Part shown: positions 17,966-27,276 of the stretch, in pieces | Layout: every line of letters starts with the position of its first letter | How positions within the stretch are numbered: position 1 is the stretch's first letter | DNA from: Wenzhouxiangella sp. | Lineage (GTDB): Bacteria; Pseudomonadota; Gammaproteobacteria; Xanthomonadales; Wenzhouxiangellaceae | DNA: 45,948 nt | Direction: 5' to 3' | Assembly (NCBI GenBank): GCA_007128175.1 | Contig: SKXY01000112.1 | Coordinates: 1-45,948 of the forward strand | The notes under the pieces: generated by a model | Databases searched by the model: none | Told to the model about the DNA's origin: nothing | Seen by the model: only the letters and a program-made list of their open reading frames with translations | Translations under genes and position numbers: made by a program

Positions 17966-19018
17966 TTACTTGGAAACCAGGCGGGATGTACCCAGGCGCT
18001 CCGACCGATAGCGGCCGTCGCGGATACGTTGCCACCATTCGCGGTTGTTCAGGTACCAGTCAACCGTATCGGCAAGACCCTCGGCGAAGTTGACCGATGG
18101 TTCCCAACCCAGTTCGTCGCGGATGCGGCTGGCGTCAATGGCATAGCGGCGGTCATGACCTGGCCGGTCGGTAACGAACTCGATCAGTTCGCGCCGCGGT
18201 CGCTCACCCGGCTCGCGTTCATCGAGCAGGTCGCACAGCAGATGAACCACGTCGAGGTTGGCCATTTCTGCATTGCCGCCAACATTGTAGACGCGCCCGG
18301 GCTCTCCAGCTTCCAGCACGCGCTCGATGGCGCGGCAGTGATCGGACACGAACAACCAGTCGCGTCGCTGCTGCCCATCGCCGTAAACGGGCAAGCGCTC
18401 GCCTTCGAGCGCATTGATCAGCATCAACGGGATGAGTTTCTCAGGAAACTGAAACGGTCCGTAATTGTTCGAGCAATTGGTAATCATCACCGGCAGGCCA
18501 TAGGTCCGGTGCCAGGCGCGCGCAAGGTGATCGGCTGCCGCCTTCGAGGCGGCATAGGGTGAATTGGGCGCGTAGCGGTGCGTCTCGGAGAATGCCGGCT
18601 CATCCAGAGAGAGTGTGCCGTAGACCTCATCGGTCGATACGTGGACGAACCGAAAGGCCTCGTTTCCGGCCTGATGGTAGTCCAGCGCGGCATCCAGCAG
18701 GGTCTGGGTACCCACCACGTTGGTCCGGATAAAGGCCCCGGGGTCGTCGATCGAGCGATCGACGTGACTCTCGGCGGCAAAGTGCACGATCGCATCCGGT
18801 TGGTGCTCATTCAGCAACCGCCTGACCAGCGAGCCATCGCAAATGTCGCCCTGGACGAAAACATGGCGCTCTTCAGGCAGTCCGGCCAGCGACTCCAGAT
18901 TGCCTGCATAGGTCAGCAGGTCCACGTTGATTACCCGGAAACCAGAGTTGCCGAGCACGTGACGAACGAAGTTGGAGCCGATAAATCCGGCTCCGCCAGT
19001 AACGAGAAGCGTAGTCAT
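17966..19018 (-). CDS. rfbB: dTDP-glucose 4,6-dehydratase
   Basis: RfbB/RmlB, 350 residues, is an extended SDR that converts dTDP-glucose to the 4-keto-6-deoxy sugar. The NAD loop [10 protein letters not shown] is at 7-16. Catalytic STDEVYG carries Thr129, Asp130 and Glu131, and YAASK carries Tyr155 and Lys159. [14 protein letters not shown] and [13 protein letters not shown] are diagnostic. It is the first gene of the rfbBACD-manC operon, 48 bases after ssb. The 89-149 bases before rfbA, depending on the start used, are the only sizeable gap in the operon. Confidence 0.97.
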   Translation of the reverse strand: MTTLLVTGGAGFIGSNFVRHVLGNSGFRVINVDLLTYAGNLESLAGLPEERHVFVQGDICDGSLVRRLLNEHQPDAIVHFAAESHVDRSIDDPGAFIRTNVVGTQTLLDAALDYHQAGNEAFRFVHVSTDEVYGTLSLDEPAFSETHRYAPNSPYAASKAAADHLARAWHRTYGLPVMITNCSNNYGPFQFPEKLIPLMLINALEGERLPVYGDGQQRRDWLFVSDHCRAIERVLEAGEPGRVYNVGGNAEMANLDVVHLLCDLLDEREPGERPRRELIEFVTDRPGHDRRYAIDASRIRDELGWEPSVNFAEGLADTVDWYLNNREWWQRIRDGRYRSERLGTSRLVSK

Positions 19019-19045
19019 GGGTCAGGCCGAATACAGTCAACCATT

Positions 19046-19064
19046 CCACTCCTCACCGGAGCGG
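19046..19064. terminator. hairpin between ssb and rfbB
   Basis: ccactcc (19046-19052) and ggagcgg (19058-19064) form a 7-bp stem with one G-T pair and a 5-base loop, two bases beyond the ssb stop codon. There is no T-run. It may separate ssb from the rfb operon, but read-through is equally possible. Confidence 0.35.
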
Positions 19065-19066
19065 GA

Positions 19067-19516
19067 TCAGAACGGAATGTCATCCTCGAGACCGGCACCT
19101 CCATCGTCAGGTGGGCCGCTGTAGCTGCTTTCCTGGCTGCGATATTCACCGCCGGATTCACCCATGGGGGCGCTGCCGCCGCGACTGTCGAGCATCTGCA
19201 TTTCATTGGCGACGATCTCGGTGGTCCATCGGTCCTGGCCATCCTGGCCCTGCCACTTGCGCGTCTGGATGCGGCCTTCGATATAGACCTTGGAGCCCTT
19301 GCGCAAGTACTCGCCGGCAATCTCGCCAAGCTTGCCGAACAGGACCACACGGTGCCATTCGGTACGCTCTTGCTGTTGGCCGGTCTGGCGGTCGCGCCAG
19401 CTCTCGGAGGTTGCAATGCGGATATTGGTGACTGCACTGCCGCCGGCAGTGTGACGGGTCTCGGGGTCAGCCCCCAGGTTGCCAATCAGAATCGCCTTGT
19501 TGATACCTCGGGCCAT
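19067..19516 (-). CDS. ssb: single-stranded DNA-binding protein
   Basis: SSB, 149 residues, protects single-stranded DNA in replication and repair. The OB fold opens [19 protein letters not shown] and includes [36 protein letters not shown] Gly/Ser-rich linker leads to the conserved acidic tip DDIPF, which recruits partner proteins. AGGAGA sits upstream of the ATG at 19516. A longer frame to 19546 would place that site inside the gene. Confidence 0.96.
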   Translation of the reverse strand: MARGINKAILIGNLGADPETRHTAGGSAVTNIRIATSESWRDRQTGQQQERTEWHRVVLFGKLGEIAGEYLRKGSKVYIEGRIQTRKWQGQDGQDRWTTEIVANEMQMLDSRGGSAPMGESGGEYRSQESSYSGPPDDGGAGLEDDIPF

Positions 19517-19563
19517 GGTCTCGGCCTCTCCTTTATCGTGATCCACGGAATGCGCTGCAGTCT

Positions 19564-19593
19564 AGCATAGCCGCGGTTTTCGCCCATCGGCAA
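19564..19593 (-). promoter_or_regulatory. candidate sigma-70 promoter of ssb
   Basis: On the minus strand TTGCCG (19593-19588) is 18 bases from TATGCT (19569-19564), 47 bases before the ssb ATG. The match is moderate. Confidence 0.4.
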
Positions 19594-19624
19594 AATCCCG
19601 CACGTTGTGTATGAAATCCCCCCG

Positions 19625-19630
19625 TATAAT
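19625..19630 (+). promoter_or_regulatory. perfect -10 box next to the ispB start
   Basis: A consensus TATAAT ends only eight bases before the ispB ATG at 19639. A start 6-8 bases after it would give an mRNA with practically no leader. No convincing -35 box is seen at the right distance, so the promoter is unproven. Confidence 0.45.
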
Positions 19631-19638
19631 TGTCAGCC

Positions 19639-20637
19639 ATGGATCCGATCTCGATACCAAGCGTGCCGGCCAGCCTGGACGAAGTACTCAAGCTCGCCGA
19701 GGCTGATCGTCGGGCGGTGGATGCGCTGATCTCCGACCGCCTGCAATCCGATGTCGTGCTGGTCAATCAGATCGGGCAGTACATCGTTGGCGGCGGCGGA
19801 AAGCGCCTGAGACCCCTGGTACATCTCCTGGCAGCGCGTGCTTCGGGTTATGCCGGGCGGGACCACATCCAGCTCGCGGCCATTATCGAGTTCATTCACA
19901 CCTCGACCCTGTTGCACGACGATGTCGTCGATGAATCCTCGCGCCGGCGCGGCAAGGCTACCGCGCACCGGATCTGGGGCAACGCTGCCTCGGTGCTGGT
20001 GGGGGACTTCCTGTATTCGCGCAGTTTCCAGTTGATGGTCGAGCTCGACAACATGGAAATCATGCGGATCTTGGCCGATACCACCAACACCATCGCCGAG
20101 GGCGAGGTCCTGCAGCTGATGCAGATGGGCAATGCCGGGCTCGGAGTGGAAGACTACTTCCAGGTCATCTCCGACAAGACGGCCTGCCTGTTTGCCGCCA
20201 GCACCCGGCTGGGCGGCGTGCTCGGCCGGCTCGATGACGGGTCATGCGAACACCTGGCCGATTACGGCCTGTACCTAGGCCAGGCTTTCCAGATCACCGA
20301 TGATGTGCTGGATTATCGATCGACCGACGGTGAGCTGGGCAAGAACGTGGGCGATGACCTGGCCGAAGGCAAGGTGACCCTGCCCCTGATCCTGGCGATG
20401 CGCGATGCCGACAGCAATGATGGCCAGCGACTGCGTGAAATGATCGAGTCCGGCGGCAGTGATCGGCTCGACGAGGTCAGACGCGTCATGGACGCCACGG
20501 GAGCACTGGATCAGGCGATGGTCGAAGGGCGCCGACTGGCGCAACGCGCGATCGAAGCCTTGTCGGTACTACCGGACAACCCACACCGTCAGGCGCTGGA
20601 GTTTCTTGCCTGCCATGCTGTAGATCGGACTCTTTAG
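19639..20637 (+). CDS. ispB: octaprenyl diphosphate synthase
   Basis: A 332-residue trans-polyprenyl diphosphate synthase that makes the ubiquinone side chain from FPP and IPP. GGGKRLRPL (52-60), the first Asp-rich motif DDVVD (94-98) and the second DDVLD (221-225) are intact, with GKVTLPLI close to the second. The residues before the first motif (STLLH) fit a long-chain product, but the chain length is inferred from the family. The ATG at 19639 is preferred over a TTG at 19630. It is divergent from ssb. Confidence 0.93.
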   Translation: MDPISIPSVPASLDEVLKLAEADRRAVDALISDRLQSDVVLVNQIGQYIVGGGGKRLRPLVHLLAARASGYAGRDHIQLAAIIEFIHTSTLLHDDVVDESSRRRGKATAHRIWGNAASVLVGDFLYSRSFQLMVELDNMEIMRILADTTNTIAEGEVLQLMQMGNAGLGVEDYFQVISDKTACLFAASTRLGGVLGRLDDGSCEHLADYGLYLGQAFQITDDVLDYRSTDGELGKNVGDDLAEGKVTLPLILAMRDADSNDGQRLREMIESGGSDRLDEVRRVMDATGALDQAMVEGRRLAQRAIEALSVLPDNPHRQALEFLACHAVDRTL

Positions 20638-21043
20638 AGTCGGCGGCAGGGAGATCCGCGCCCCCAAGACTGGAAAATTCGAAGCACCAAAGTTCGGAAA
20701 TTCCAAGCACCAAGCGCCAGATCACAAACAAATTCGAATGTTCAAAACGGGGGTGGAGCTGCATTGGAGTGCCTGCGGCGGCCTGCAGCGGGTGGTGTCC
20801 CTTCGACCGGGGCCGGAAAAGGCCCGGAAGACGGTACAGGTCCCTCCGGCCCTTCAGCCGCTGCGCGGTGAGTCGAAGGCGCGGTCTTGGGACGGCACTG
20901 TCGTGATCTTTTCAGCAGCCAGACGCGCGCGTGACGCGAACTGATCCTAAAAGTCGTTGGCCTTTTCCGGCCCCGGTCGAGGGGGTACCGCGCGCTGCCT
21001 CGCAAGCCACCTTAGGACCCAGTGATCATCAAACGTCCCTCGC
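20638..21043. other. non-coding junction between convergent ispB and murD2
   Basis: The 406 bases have no credible gene. They hold a short stem at the ispB stop (gactc-ttta-gagtc), an AT-rich patch (20671-20750) with repeated gaagcacca / ccaagcaccaa words related to the one after uvrA, and the inverted repeat at 20803-20980. The rest shows nothing recognisable. Confidence 0.6.
20803..20980. repeat. 22-bp perfect inverted repeat with 134-bp spacer
   Basis: The arm tcgaccggggccggaaaagg plus cc (20803-20824) is repeated exactly in reverse at 20959-20980. Weaker symmetry extends outward on both sides (ggtgtccc against gggggtacc). The spacer has no open frame worth calling. It sits at the junction of convergent ispB and murD2, and could be a small non-autonomous element or a two-way termination structure. 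Confidence 0.75.
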
Positions 21044-22375
21044 TTACGGTTCGATCGAGCGGGCAGCGGAGGCAAATCGGCTGCCGCGTTCCTCGAAATC
21101 ACGAAAGTGCGGGAAGCTTGGTGCGCCGGGTGAGAGCAGGACGATACTGTCCGGCTGGCTGAGCTCACGGGCCACTCGCACGGCATCCTCGATGTCTTTA
21201 GCAGACTCTACCTTGACCTGCCGGGAACCCAGAGTTTCCTCAAAGGCCCCGGCGATGTCGGCCCCGTTATCTGGCAGCGTCACCAAGGCCTGAAGCTCGT
21301 GCCGGCGGCACCACTCGATGACCTCCGACCAGTCGGCGGGCCGGTTCATGCCACCGACAATCATAGTAACCGGGCTGCTGCCTAGCGCCTCAAGGGCAGC
21401 CAGCGTTGCATGCGGGCTGGTGGCGATGGAGTCGTTGATCCAGCGAATACCCGCGGTTTCGGCCACCGGCTCGAGCCGATGCGGCAAGGGCTGAAAACTA
21501 GCAAGCGCGGGTATGAGCTTGTCAATCGGCAAACCCATCAGCATGCAGGCCTGAACGGCAAGCGCCATGTTGTCGAGGTTGTGACGGCCGAGCAGTGGCA
21601 GTCCGGCCGAGTCGACCAGCTGTTCGTCTCCCAGAAACAACCCGTCATCCCGGCGCTCGATACATGGCGCACAATTCCCGACCACGCGCCCGGCAATATC
21701 GGCAGTGGCACGCATCAGCACCGGGTCGTGCCCGTTGACCAAAAACGGACGCCCGTCCAGCAGCCTGGCCATGCGCAGCTTGCAGTCGACGTAATGCGCC
21801 AGGCTGCCGTGCCAGTCCAGGTGTTCTGGAAACAGCCGAGTCATCAGGCCCATTTCCAGTCGCCCGTCGATATCGGCCAGTTGATAGCTTGACATCTCCA
21901 GCACCACCACATCGGCATCGGTCTCGAGGTGATCAAGCAGGGGCACACCGATATTGCCGGCCAGCAAGACCTTGCGCCCCAGCCCATCCAGCAGGTGGGT
22001 GACCAGCGAGGCCGTGGTGCTCTTGCCCTTCGAACCGGTCACTCCGATCACGGGCAGATCGGTGCACTCGGCAAACCAGATCGACCCCGGATTGATGACC
22101 TGCCCGCCATGGGCACGGTAGTCGACCAGTGCCGGATGTTCGACCGGCACACCGGGAGAGCGCAGCAACACATCGAACTCGAGCAAACGTTCATCGAAGG
22201 CGCCGGACTGTACCTTAAGATCCCGAGGCACTTCACCGGACTCGATCAGAACCGTCAGATCGGTGTCGGGATACCGCTCCCGGAAGGCGCGAACGGCACT
22301 GCGACCTTCTCGCCCGTATCCGAGCACGCCCACCCGAAAGCGAGAGAGCGCTTCAAGCGTCGGCGAGGAGATCAT
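21044..22375 (-). CDS. murD2: UDP-N-acetylmuramoyl-L-alanine--L-glutamate ligase (MurD2)
   Basis: A 443-residue Mur ligase. The N-terminal domain reads RVGVLGYGREGRSAV, the ATP loop is GVTGSKGKSTT (111-121), and later motifs are EMSSYQLADID, FPEHLDWHGS, GRHNLDNMALA and NDSIATSPHAT. The sequence resembles the Xanthomonas MurD2 type, which adds L-Glu rather than D-Glu to UDP-MurNAc-L-Ala. The decisive context is the immediately upstream murL, which it overlaps by 23 bases. Together they replace the usual MurI plus MurD route. The L-Glu specificity is inferred from that pairing. Confidence 0.88.
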   Translation of the reverse strand: MISSPTLEALSRFRVGVLGYGREGRSAVRAFRERYPDTDLTVLIESGEVPRDLKVQSGAFDERLLEFDVLLRSPGVPVEHPALVDYRAHGGQVINPGSIWFAECTDLPVIGVTGSKGKSTTASLVTHLLDGLGRKVLLAGNIGVPLLDHLETDADVVVLEMSSYQLADIDGRLEMGLMTRLFPEHLDWHGSLAHYVDCKLRMARLLDGRPFLVNGHDPVLMRATADIAGRVVGNCAPCIERRDDGLFLGDEQLVDSAGLPLLGRHNLDNMALAVQACMLMGLPIDKLIPALASFQPLPHRLEPVAETAGIRWINDSIATSPHATLAALEALGSSPVTMIVGGMNRPADWSEVIEWCRRHELQALVTLPDNGADIAGAFEETLGSRQVKVESAKDIEDAVRVARELSQPDSIVLLSPGAPSFPHFRDFEERGSRFASAARSIEP

Positions 22376-23717
22376 CGGGAATCAGGTGCTCACCGCCAGG
22401 GCGACAAAGGTCATCGAGGTCCGGGACCTCCATCCCGGAGAGCAAGGGCAACAGCTCGCGAACGACGGGATGATCACGCCAGGCCGGCTGCTCACCAAGT
22501 GCGACAAGTGCCGCGCGCGCTTCGACCGCTTCGCCGACACACTCGAACGGCTTGACGCCTTCCAGCGCCAGTAGCCGGCGGAATCCATCGGCTTGTTCGG
22601 GGTCGGCCAGCAGGTCGCGCCCGAAAATGGTCCGCAATCGCTCCGGCGGAAGGAAAGGGGCCAACGCAAGAAACACGAAGTGGCACTTCGGGCATTGGCC
22701 GCACCAGCGCTCGGTGCGCGAGCCGTCCAGGTGAAAATTGCGATTGCAGGAAGAAAATACGTCGTGATATTGCTCGAGTGCGGAAAACTCGCGGCAGATG
22801 GCCAGCTCCCGGTCTTGCCTGAGGATGGAAAAGACTTCGAGATCGGCTGCAACATAGCGCCTGATCCATTGCCAGAGCATGCGCTCGAAAACCAGGGACT
22901 TGGAGAACTGGTGATTCACCGCCCTGCCCTTGTCATCGATCAGGGTCTGTTCGTCGGCCGACCGCTCATTGGCAAACACGACCCGGTTGAAGCCGCCGAT
23001 CAGCGCCAGCACGATGAGAACGGCCGCATTGATCGCCGTGATCGGGACGTGACCATTGAAGGCGCCCTGGCGATTGAGCTCGCCCAGCAGCGGATCGACA
23101 CGACGACTCACGACAAAGTGTGCCTGCCCGGTGACCCCGGCCACCTCGTAAATCAGCCGCGCGCTGCCGACCTGAACGGTCGTCACCGCCTCGCCGGCCG
23201 CCAGCATGCGCTCCAGGGCGACTAGCGAGTCCTTGCCCCCTCCCATTGGCACAAGCGCCCGCCGGGGCAGCCCAAGACCCGTTACTGACGATGTCTGTTG
23301 CTCCCTGCCCTCGAACCGGGGCCACGCATCCACGTCGAGCCGGTTGCACCAGGCGAACTCGGCCAGCCCCTCGCGCCAAAGGCGGGTCAGCCAGTCCGCC
23401 TGCCAACGATCGGGGACTCGGTCGGCAAACTCCAGCTCGTTCGGACAACCCGCTTTCCAGTAACTGACTCCGGCGGTCCAGTGCAGAAGATCGAGTGCAC
23501 TTTCGATTGCCGCAACACGATGGTCCGGAAGATCCAGTGGGGCACCCGGAAGCGTGAAGGTCTCGGTCAGGGACAACCCATCGAGTTCATACTCGAGCTG
23601 AATCTCGCCACTCACCGGATCCAGCTTCCGGTGCAGAAAACGAAAGCGTGCGCTTTCTTCCCGCCGCCAATGCGTCACCGGCAGACCCGGCCGCGTCTCA
23701 GTCGCTGGTCGCGGCAT
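22353..23717 (-). CDS. murL: UDP-N-acetyl-alpha-D-muramoyl-L-alanyl-L-glutamate epimerase
   Basis: A 454-residue protein of the MurL family described from Xanthomonas. It epimerises the terminal L-Glu of UDP-MurNAc-L-Ala-L-Glu to D-Glu with ATP. The PP-loop-like motif VPMGGGKDSLVALE puts GGGKDS at 159-164. Further family stretches are NERSADEQTLIDDKGRAVNHQ, and the cysteine cluster WCGQCPKCHFVF (Cys339, 342, 345), which could bind a metal. It overlaps the permease gene upstream by 20 bases and murD2 downstream by 23, so all three are probably translated together. Confidence 0.88.
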   Translation of the reverse strand: MPRPATETRPGLPVTHWRREESARFRFLHRKLDPVSGEIQLEYELDGLSLTETFTLPGAPLDLPDHRVAAIESALDLLHWTAGVSYWKAGCPNELEFADRVPDRWQADWLTRLWREGLAEFAWCNRLDVDAWPRFEGREQQTSSVTGLGLPRRALVPMGGGKDSLVALERMLAAGEAVTTVQVGSARLIYEVAGVTGQAHFVVSRRVDPLLGELNRQGAFNGHVPITAINAAVLIVLALIGGFNRVVFANERSADEQTLIDDKGRAVNHQFSKSLVFERMLWQWIRRYVAADLEVFSILRQDRELAICREFSALEQYHDVFSSCNRNFHLDGSRTERWCGQCPKCHFVFLALAPFLPPERLRTIFGRDLLADPEQADGFRRLLALEGVKPFECVGEAVEARAALVALGEQPAWRDHPVVRELLPLLSGMEVPDLDDLCRPGGEHLIPDDLLADA

Positions 23718-24879
23718 CCGGCACCGTCGGCTCGTCGTCCCGCCGCACCCTTGGCCATGCGCGCAACACCGCGTTCACCAGCGTCGCGAGGGGAATGGCA
23801 AAAAATACGCCCCAGAAGCCCCAGATACCACCAAACACCAACACCGCGATGATGATCGCCACTGGATGCAGGTCGACAACCTCGGAAAAAAGTATGGGAA
23901 CCAGCACGTTACCGTCCAGAGCCTGAATGATGGCATAGGCGATCATGACGTACCAGAAACTGGCAGTCAGCCCGAAGGTGACCAGAGCGACCAATGCCAC
24001 CGGCACTGTTACCACCGCCGCACCGATGTACGGGATGATGACCGACAGCCCGACCAGCATGGACAGCAACATGGCGAACGGCAGGTTCAGGAACGTGAAC
24101 ACGGCATAGGTCACGACCCACACGATGAGGATCTCAAGCACCTTGCCACGCACGTAGTTGCCGATCTGGGCGTCCACTTCCTGCCACACACTCGCAGCCA
24201 GCGCCCGATCGCGCGGCAGGTAGGAACGGATCCAGCTGATCAGGACATCCTTGTCCTTGAGGAAGAAAAACACCAGCACCGGCATCAAGACCAGGAAAAT
24301 CAGAAGACTGACAGCGCCCATCACGCCCGAAAGCGACACCAGCGTGGCGCCGTAATTGACCAGCTCGGTCCCCAGGTTGTCGAGCATGCGCGACAACTGC
24401 TCCTCGGAGATCAACGCCAACTGGTGTTCGGCCTCCTCGGCCCCGACCAGCTGGTCTTCCACCTGCGCTTGCGGCACGTCGCCGTTGCCGGGATCAGCTG
24501 GCGCCACGATCTGCGGATATCGATCGGGCAAAGTCGCCAACCAGTCCTGCGCATCGGATATGTAGCCGGGCAACTGTTGCACGATGACCGCCAACTGGCG
24601 CGTCAGCATCGGCAACACCCCGAAAATCAGGAAGAACAATGCGGCGAGGAATGCAGTGAACACGCTGATCACGCTGGCCAGGCGCGGCAGACCGATACGC
24701 TGCAGCCTCTGCACGCCACCTTCGAGCAGATAGGCAATGATCAGACTGGCGACCACGGGCGTGAGCATCCGCCCGAACATCATCACCACGACCACCCCGA
24801 GAACGAGGAACAGGGCCAGGATGACGACCTGAGGGTCTGAGAAGTGGCGCTGATACCACTGACTGATTCGTTCGAGCAT
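23698..24879 (-). CDS. AI-2E family transporter / PerM-like permease
   Basis: A 393-residue inner-membrane protein of the AI-2E transporter (PerM, formerly DUF20) family. About seven or eight hydrophobic segments are visible, the first pair at about residues 18-60. A soluble, acidic loop runs from about 110 to 185. The C-terminal half has the family core LVFFFLKDKDVLISWIRSYLP, VGLSVIIPYIGA and QALDGNVLVPILFSEVVDLHP. Substrates of the family are mostly unknown. The ATG at 24879 (MLERISQWY) is preferred to an upstream start. Its overlap with murL hints at a cell-envelope role, which is inference only. Confidence 0.85.
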   Translation of the reverse strand: MLERISQWYQRHFSDPQVVILALFLVLGVVVVMMFGRMLTPVVASLIIAYLLEGGVQRLQRIGLPRLASVISVFTAFLAALFFLIFGVLPMLTRQLAVIVQQLPGYISDAQDWLATLPDRYPQIVAPADPGNGDVPQAQVEDQLVGAEEAEHQLALISEEQLSRMLDNLGTELVNYGATLVSLSGVMGAVSLLIFLVLMPVLVFFFLKDKDVLISWIRSYLPRDRALAASVWQEVDAQIGNYVRGKVLEILIVWVVTYAVFTFLNLPFAMLLSMLVGLSVIIPYIGAAVVTVPVALVALVTFGLTASFWYVMIAYAIIQALDGNVLVPILFSEVVDLHPVAIIIAVLVFGGIWGFWGVFFAIPLATLVNAVLRAWPRVRRDDEPTVPDAATSD

Positions 24880-25024
24880 GCGGGGATTATAAGCCCTCAC
24901 CGGGCCCATGGTGCGCCGGTACCGGGCCCGGCCCGGATGACCTTCCCCGCAGGAGGTCATCGGGCAGGTTGTCGTTATTGCTCAGGAGTGTTGTCGTGCG
25001 CGGGGATCAAAACTGGCGCCCGGA

Positions 25025-26239
25025 TCAGAACGTCATGCTCCACATGGCCTGCACCTCCAGGCTCTGGTCGAGTTTGTCGCTGACTACGCCGAGCACGTTG
25101 CCGCCGAAGGTCGCTTCCGGCGGGGCATAAGCGGCATTGAGTTGCACGCGACTATTACCCAGCCCCTTGGAAACACCCATCAACATGGAGTTCTGGGCCA
25201 GTTCCGGGCTTAACGCGGAAGCCAGCGACGGCACCGTCGGGCGCGGCTGTGAACGGGTTCGATAATCGAAGAAGAGCTCGAGATCATTTTCGTTGCGCCA
25301 GCTCCAGCCCAGGCTGTAGACGACCAGATCATTCCAAGCGAACTGCGGGCTGCCGCTATCGCCCAGCAGCGCTGTGAAGCGGGCCGGCAGCGAACGGCTG
25401 GCGAATGCCCCGACCTCGCTGTAGAAAATCTGGGAAACACCAAGGTTCAGGCGCGTTCGCTCCGTAGCGTTCAATGCCACTCCGACCTGCACACGTGACG
25501 GAATATCGAGTTCTGCCTGCGCTCCATGGACACCACGAACGCTGGCAAACTCGCTCATATCGATGCGCGACTGGAAGGCGGCCTCCAGCAAGACACCATC
25601 GATCAGCTCTCCGCTCAAAGCAAACCTGAGACCGGCACCATGTGCGACCTCGCTCGGAATCGGATCGTGCGCCAGCCAAGGCGCCATCTCGGCCATTGGA
25701 TCTTCGCTCTCGTGAAAGTTCATGCCGGACGCGCCGAAACGCTGGCTCGCCAGGATCGCCGACACAGTCAACGCACTGTGCTCCGACATTCGGTGCGTCA
25801 ACCCCGGCATCACCAGAGACTGATTGAATCGATAACCATCAGTTAGTGCCGAACGCCCTTCGACCCGGTCGGAAAACAGCCTGGTGGAATGCGAATGCTT
25901 GAGAGATAACTGCAATGACGGACGACCATTGTCGATCATGGATCGCGCGAAATCGGGAACGATGTGCCAGTCATCCAGCTCAAGCCAACTGATGCGAGGT
26001 TCATCGACGACCGTCAGGCGATCAAGGCTCGGGGTCAACTCATGGATGAGGTACTCTTCCCATGGGCCGAGTTCGAAGCTGATGAGGAACCAGGCGAGTC
26101 CGGCAGAGGTCTTGGCATGCAAACCGTGTGGTGCCATGGCCGACTGCACCGTTCCGGCCGCGGTCAGCATGGTCGCCGTCAGTAGGATTGTCGCGATCCG
26201 GTGTTTCACGATGGTCGGGCAGTCTGGAGTTGCTGACAA
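25025..26239 (-). CDS. outer-membrane beta-barrel protein, FadL/OMPP1-like
   Basis: A 404-residue exported protein, probably a beta-barrel: a signal peptide ([22 protein letters not shown]), alternating hydrophobic/polar strands throughout, and a C-terminal ...QAMWSMTF ending in Phe. The stretch [20 protein letters not shown] followed by [10 protein letters not shown] recalls FadL/OMPP1 porins for hydrophobic compounds, but the match is loose. The start is uncertain. I use the TTG at 26239 because AGGGGG is seven bases upstream. A GTG at 26209 ([10 protein letters not shown]) and a GTG at 26290 are alternatives. It is divergent from thiD and has no partner gene. Confidence 0.6.
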   Translation of the reverse strand: MSATPDCPTIVKHRIATILLTATMLTAAGTVQSAMAPHGLHAKTSAGLAWFLISFELGPWEEYLIHELTPSLDRLTVVDEPRISWLELDDWHIVPDFARSMIDNGRPSLQLSLKHSHSTRLFSDRVEGRSALTDGYRFNQSLVMPGLTHRMSEHSALTVSAILASQRFGASGMNFHESEDPMAEMAPWLAHDPIPSEVAHGAGLRFALSGELIDGVLLEAAFQSRIDMSEFASVRGVHGAQAELDIPSRVQVGVALNATERTRLNLGVSQIFYSEVGAFASRSLPARFTALLGDSGSPQFAWNDLVVYSLGWSWRNENDLELFFDYRTRSQPRPTVPSLASALSPELAQNSMLMGVSKGLGNSRVQLNAAYAPPEATFGGNVLGVVSDKLDQSLEVQAMWSMTF

Positions 26240-26343
26240 GTTTAATCCCCCTCTTGGCGTAAATACAACGTCTGAAGCAATAATTTTCACCCCCTTCCCA
26301 AGCTGTTGTTATTATTGAATCATCCGACCCACGCGTGTTGCAC

Positions 26344-27144
26344 ATGCACAACAAAAACTGCGTATTGACCATCGCCGGCTCCGATTCCTGCGGCGGTGCC
26401 GGCATCCAGGCCGATCTCAAGACTTTCACCCACCACGGCGTCGAAGGCGCCAGTGTGCTTACCGCCATCACCGCACAGAATACCCTGGGGGTAACGGATG
26501 TCGTGACGCTGGCTCCACGCTTCGTGCGCGCTCAGCTCGATGCGGTGATTGCCGACCTGCCCATCCGTGCCGCAAAGACCGGCATGCTGGCAACCGCCTC
26601 GATCATCAAGAACCTGGCCGAAGGGCTTGAGACGCACCGGGATATCAAGCTGGTGATCGACCCGGTCATGGTTGCCACCAGCGGAGCGCGGTTGCTCGAT
26701 CCCGATGCCGAGCGGGCCCTGATCGAACTCCTTTTGCCCAGAACGACCCTGATCACCCCGAACCTCCCCGAAGCGGCAGCACTGACCGGCCTGCCGGAAG
26801 ACTCACCGCCCGAGAAGCTGGCCGAGGCCATTCTGGCCGCCGGCTGCGCAGCCGTCTTGGTCAAGGGCGGTCATGGGCGCGGCAGCCGCATCGAGGACTT
26901 GCTGGTCACCCAGTCGGATCAAAAGAGCTTTTCCCACGAACGCACCGACCGCCGTATCCATGGCACCGGCTGCGCCCTGTCGGCGGCCATCACGGCTCGA
27001 CTGGGACGAGGTGACGACCTGGAAACCGCTACGAGACTGAGCATTGAGTGGCTGCAAGAGATGATCGCCGGTTCGTGGCAACCACTGAAGGGTGAACTGG
27101 CGATGCTGCCGTTCGGGACGGGAAACGGGAATCGGGAAATGTAA
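26344..27144 (+). CDS. thiD: hydroxymethylpyrimidine/phosphomethylpyrimidine kinase
   Basis: ThiD, 266 residues, is a ribokinase-fold kinase that phosphorylates HMP and HMP-P for thiamine synthesis. The motifs are [21 protein letters not shown] at the start, AAKTGML in the middle, and [16 protein letters not shown] and [13 protein letters not shown] near the end, the last carrying the anion hole and catalytic Cys. The C-terminal tail GTGNGNREM is encoded by a purine-rich repetitive sequence that leads into the inverted-repeat element downstream. No THI-box fits in the short leader. Confidence 0.93.
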   Translation: MHNKNCVLTIAGSDSCGGAGIQADLKTFTHHGVEGASVLTAITAQNTLGVTDVVTLAPRFVRAQLDAVIADLPIRAAKTGMLATASIIKNLAEGLETHRDIKLVIDPVMVATSGARLLDPDAERALIELLLPRTTLITPNLPEAAALTGLPEDSPPEKLAEAILAAGCAAVLVKGGHGRGSRIEDLLVTQSDQKSFSHERTDRRIHGTGCALSAAITARLGRGDDLETATRLSIEWLQEMIAGSWQPLKGELAMLPFGTGNGNREM

Positions 27145-27264
27145 AACGTAAAACGGGGACGAACCTATCACTCTTGGTGTTGGATTGGTGGCCAATGGCA
27201 GGGCTACGCCGTTGGCCACCGCGCCACAACAGCGGCCATCATCACCCCCCGTTTCACGTTTTAC
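27141..27264. repeat. nested inverted-repeat element between thiD and isocitrate dehydrogenase
   Basis: The outer arms 27141-27158 and 27247-27264 are 18 bases with one mismatch (gtaaaacgtaaaacgggg against ccccgtttcacgttttac). The inner arms 27188-27199 and 27208-27219 are 12 bases with one mismatch around an 8-base loop. The element fills the gap between two convergent genes and touches the thiD stop codon. The stem-loop centre may end transcription from both sides. Confidence 0.8.
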
Positions 27265-27276
27265 GTTTCGACGTTT

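Noticed and set aside
16806-18011. Open frame of 401 codons opposite rfbC and rfbA
   Set aside because: It crosses two genes with complete motifs on the other strand.
20638-21043. Small protein gene in the ispB-murD2 gap
   Set aside because: The open frames there are short, Arg/Pro-rich and built on the inverted repeat, with no ribosome-binding site.
26240-26343. Possible TPP riboswitch ahead of thiD
   Set aside because: The leader is too short and none of the conserved THI-box words is present.
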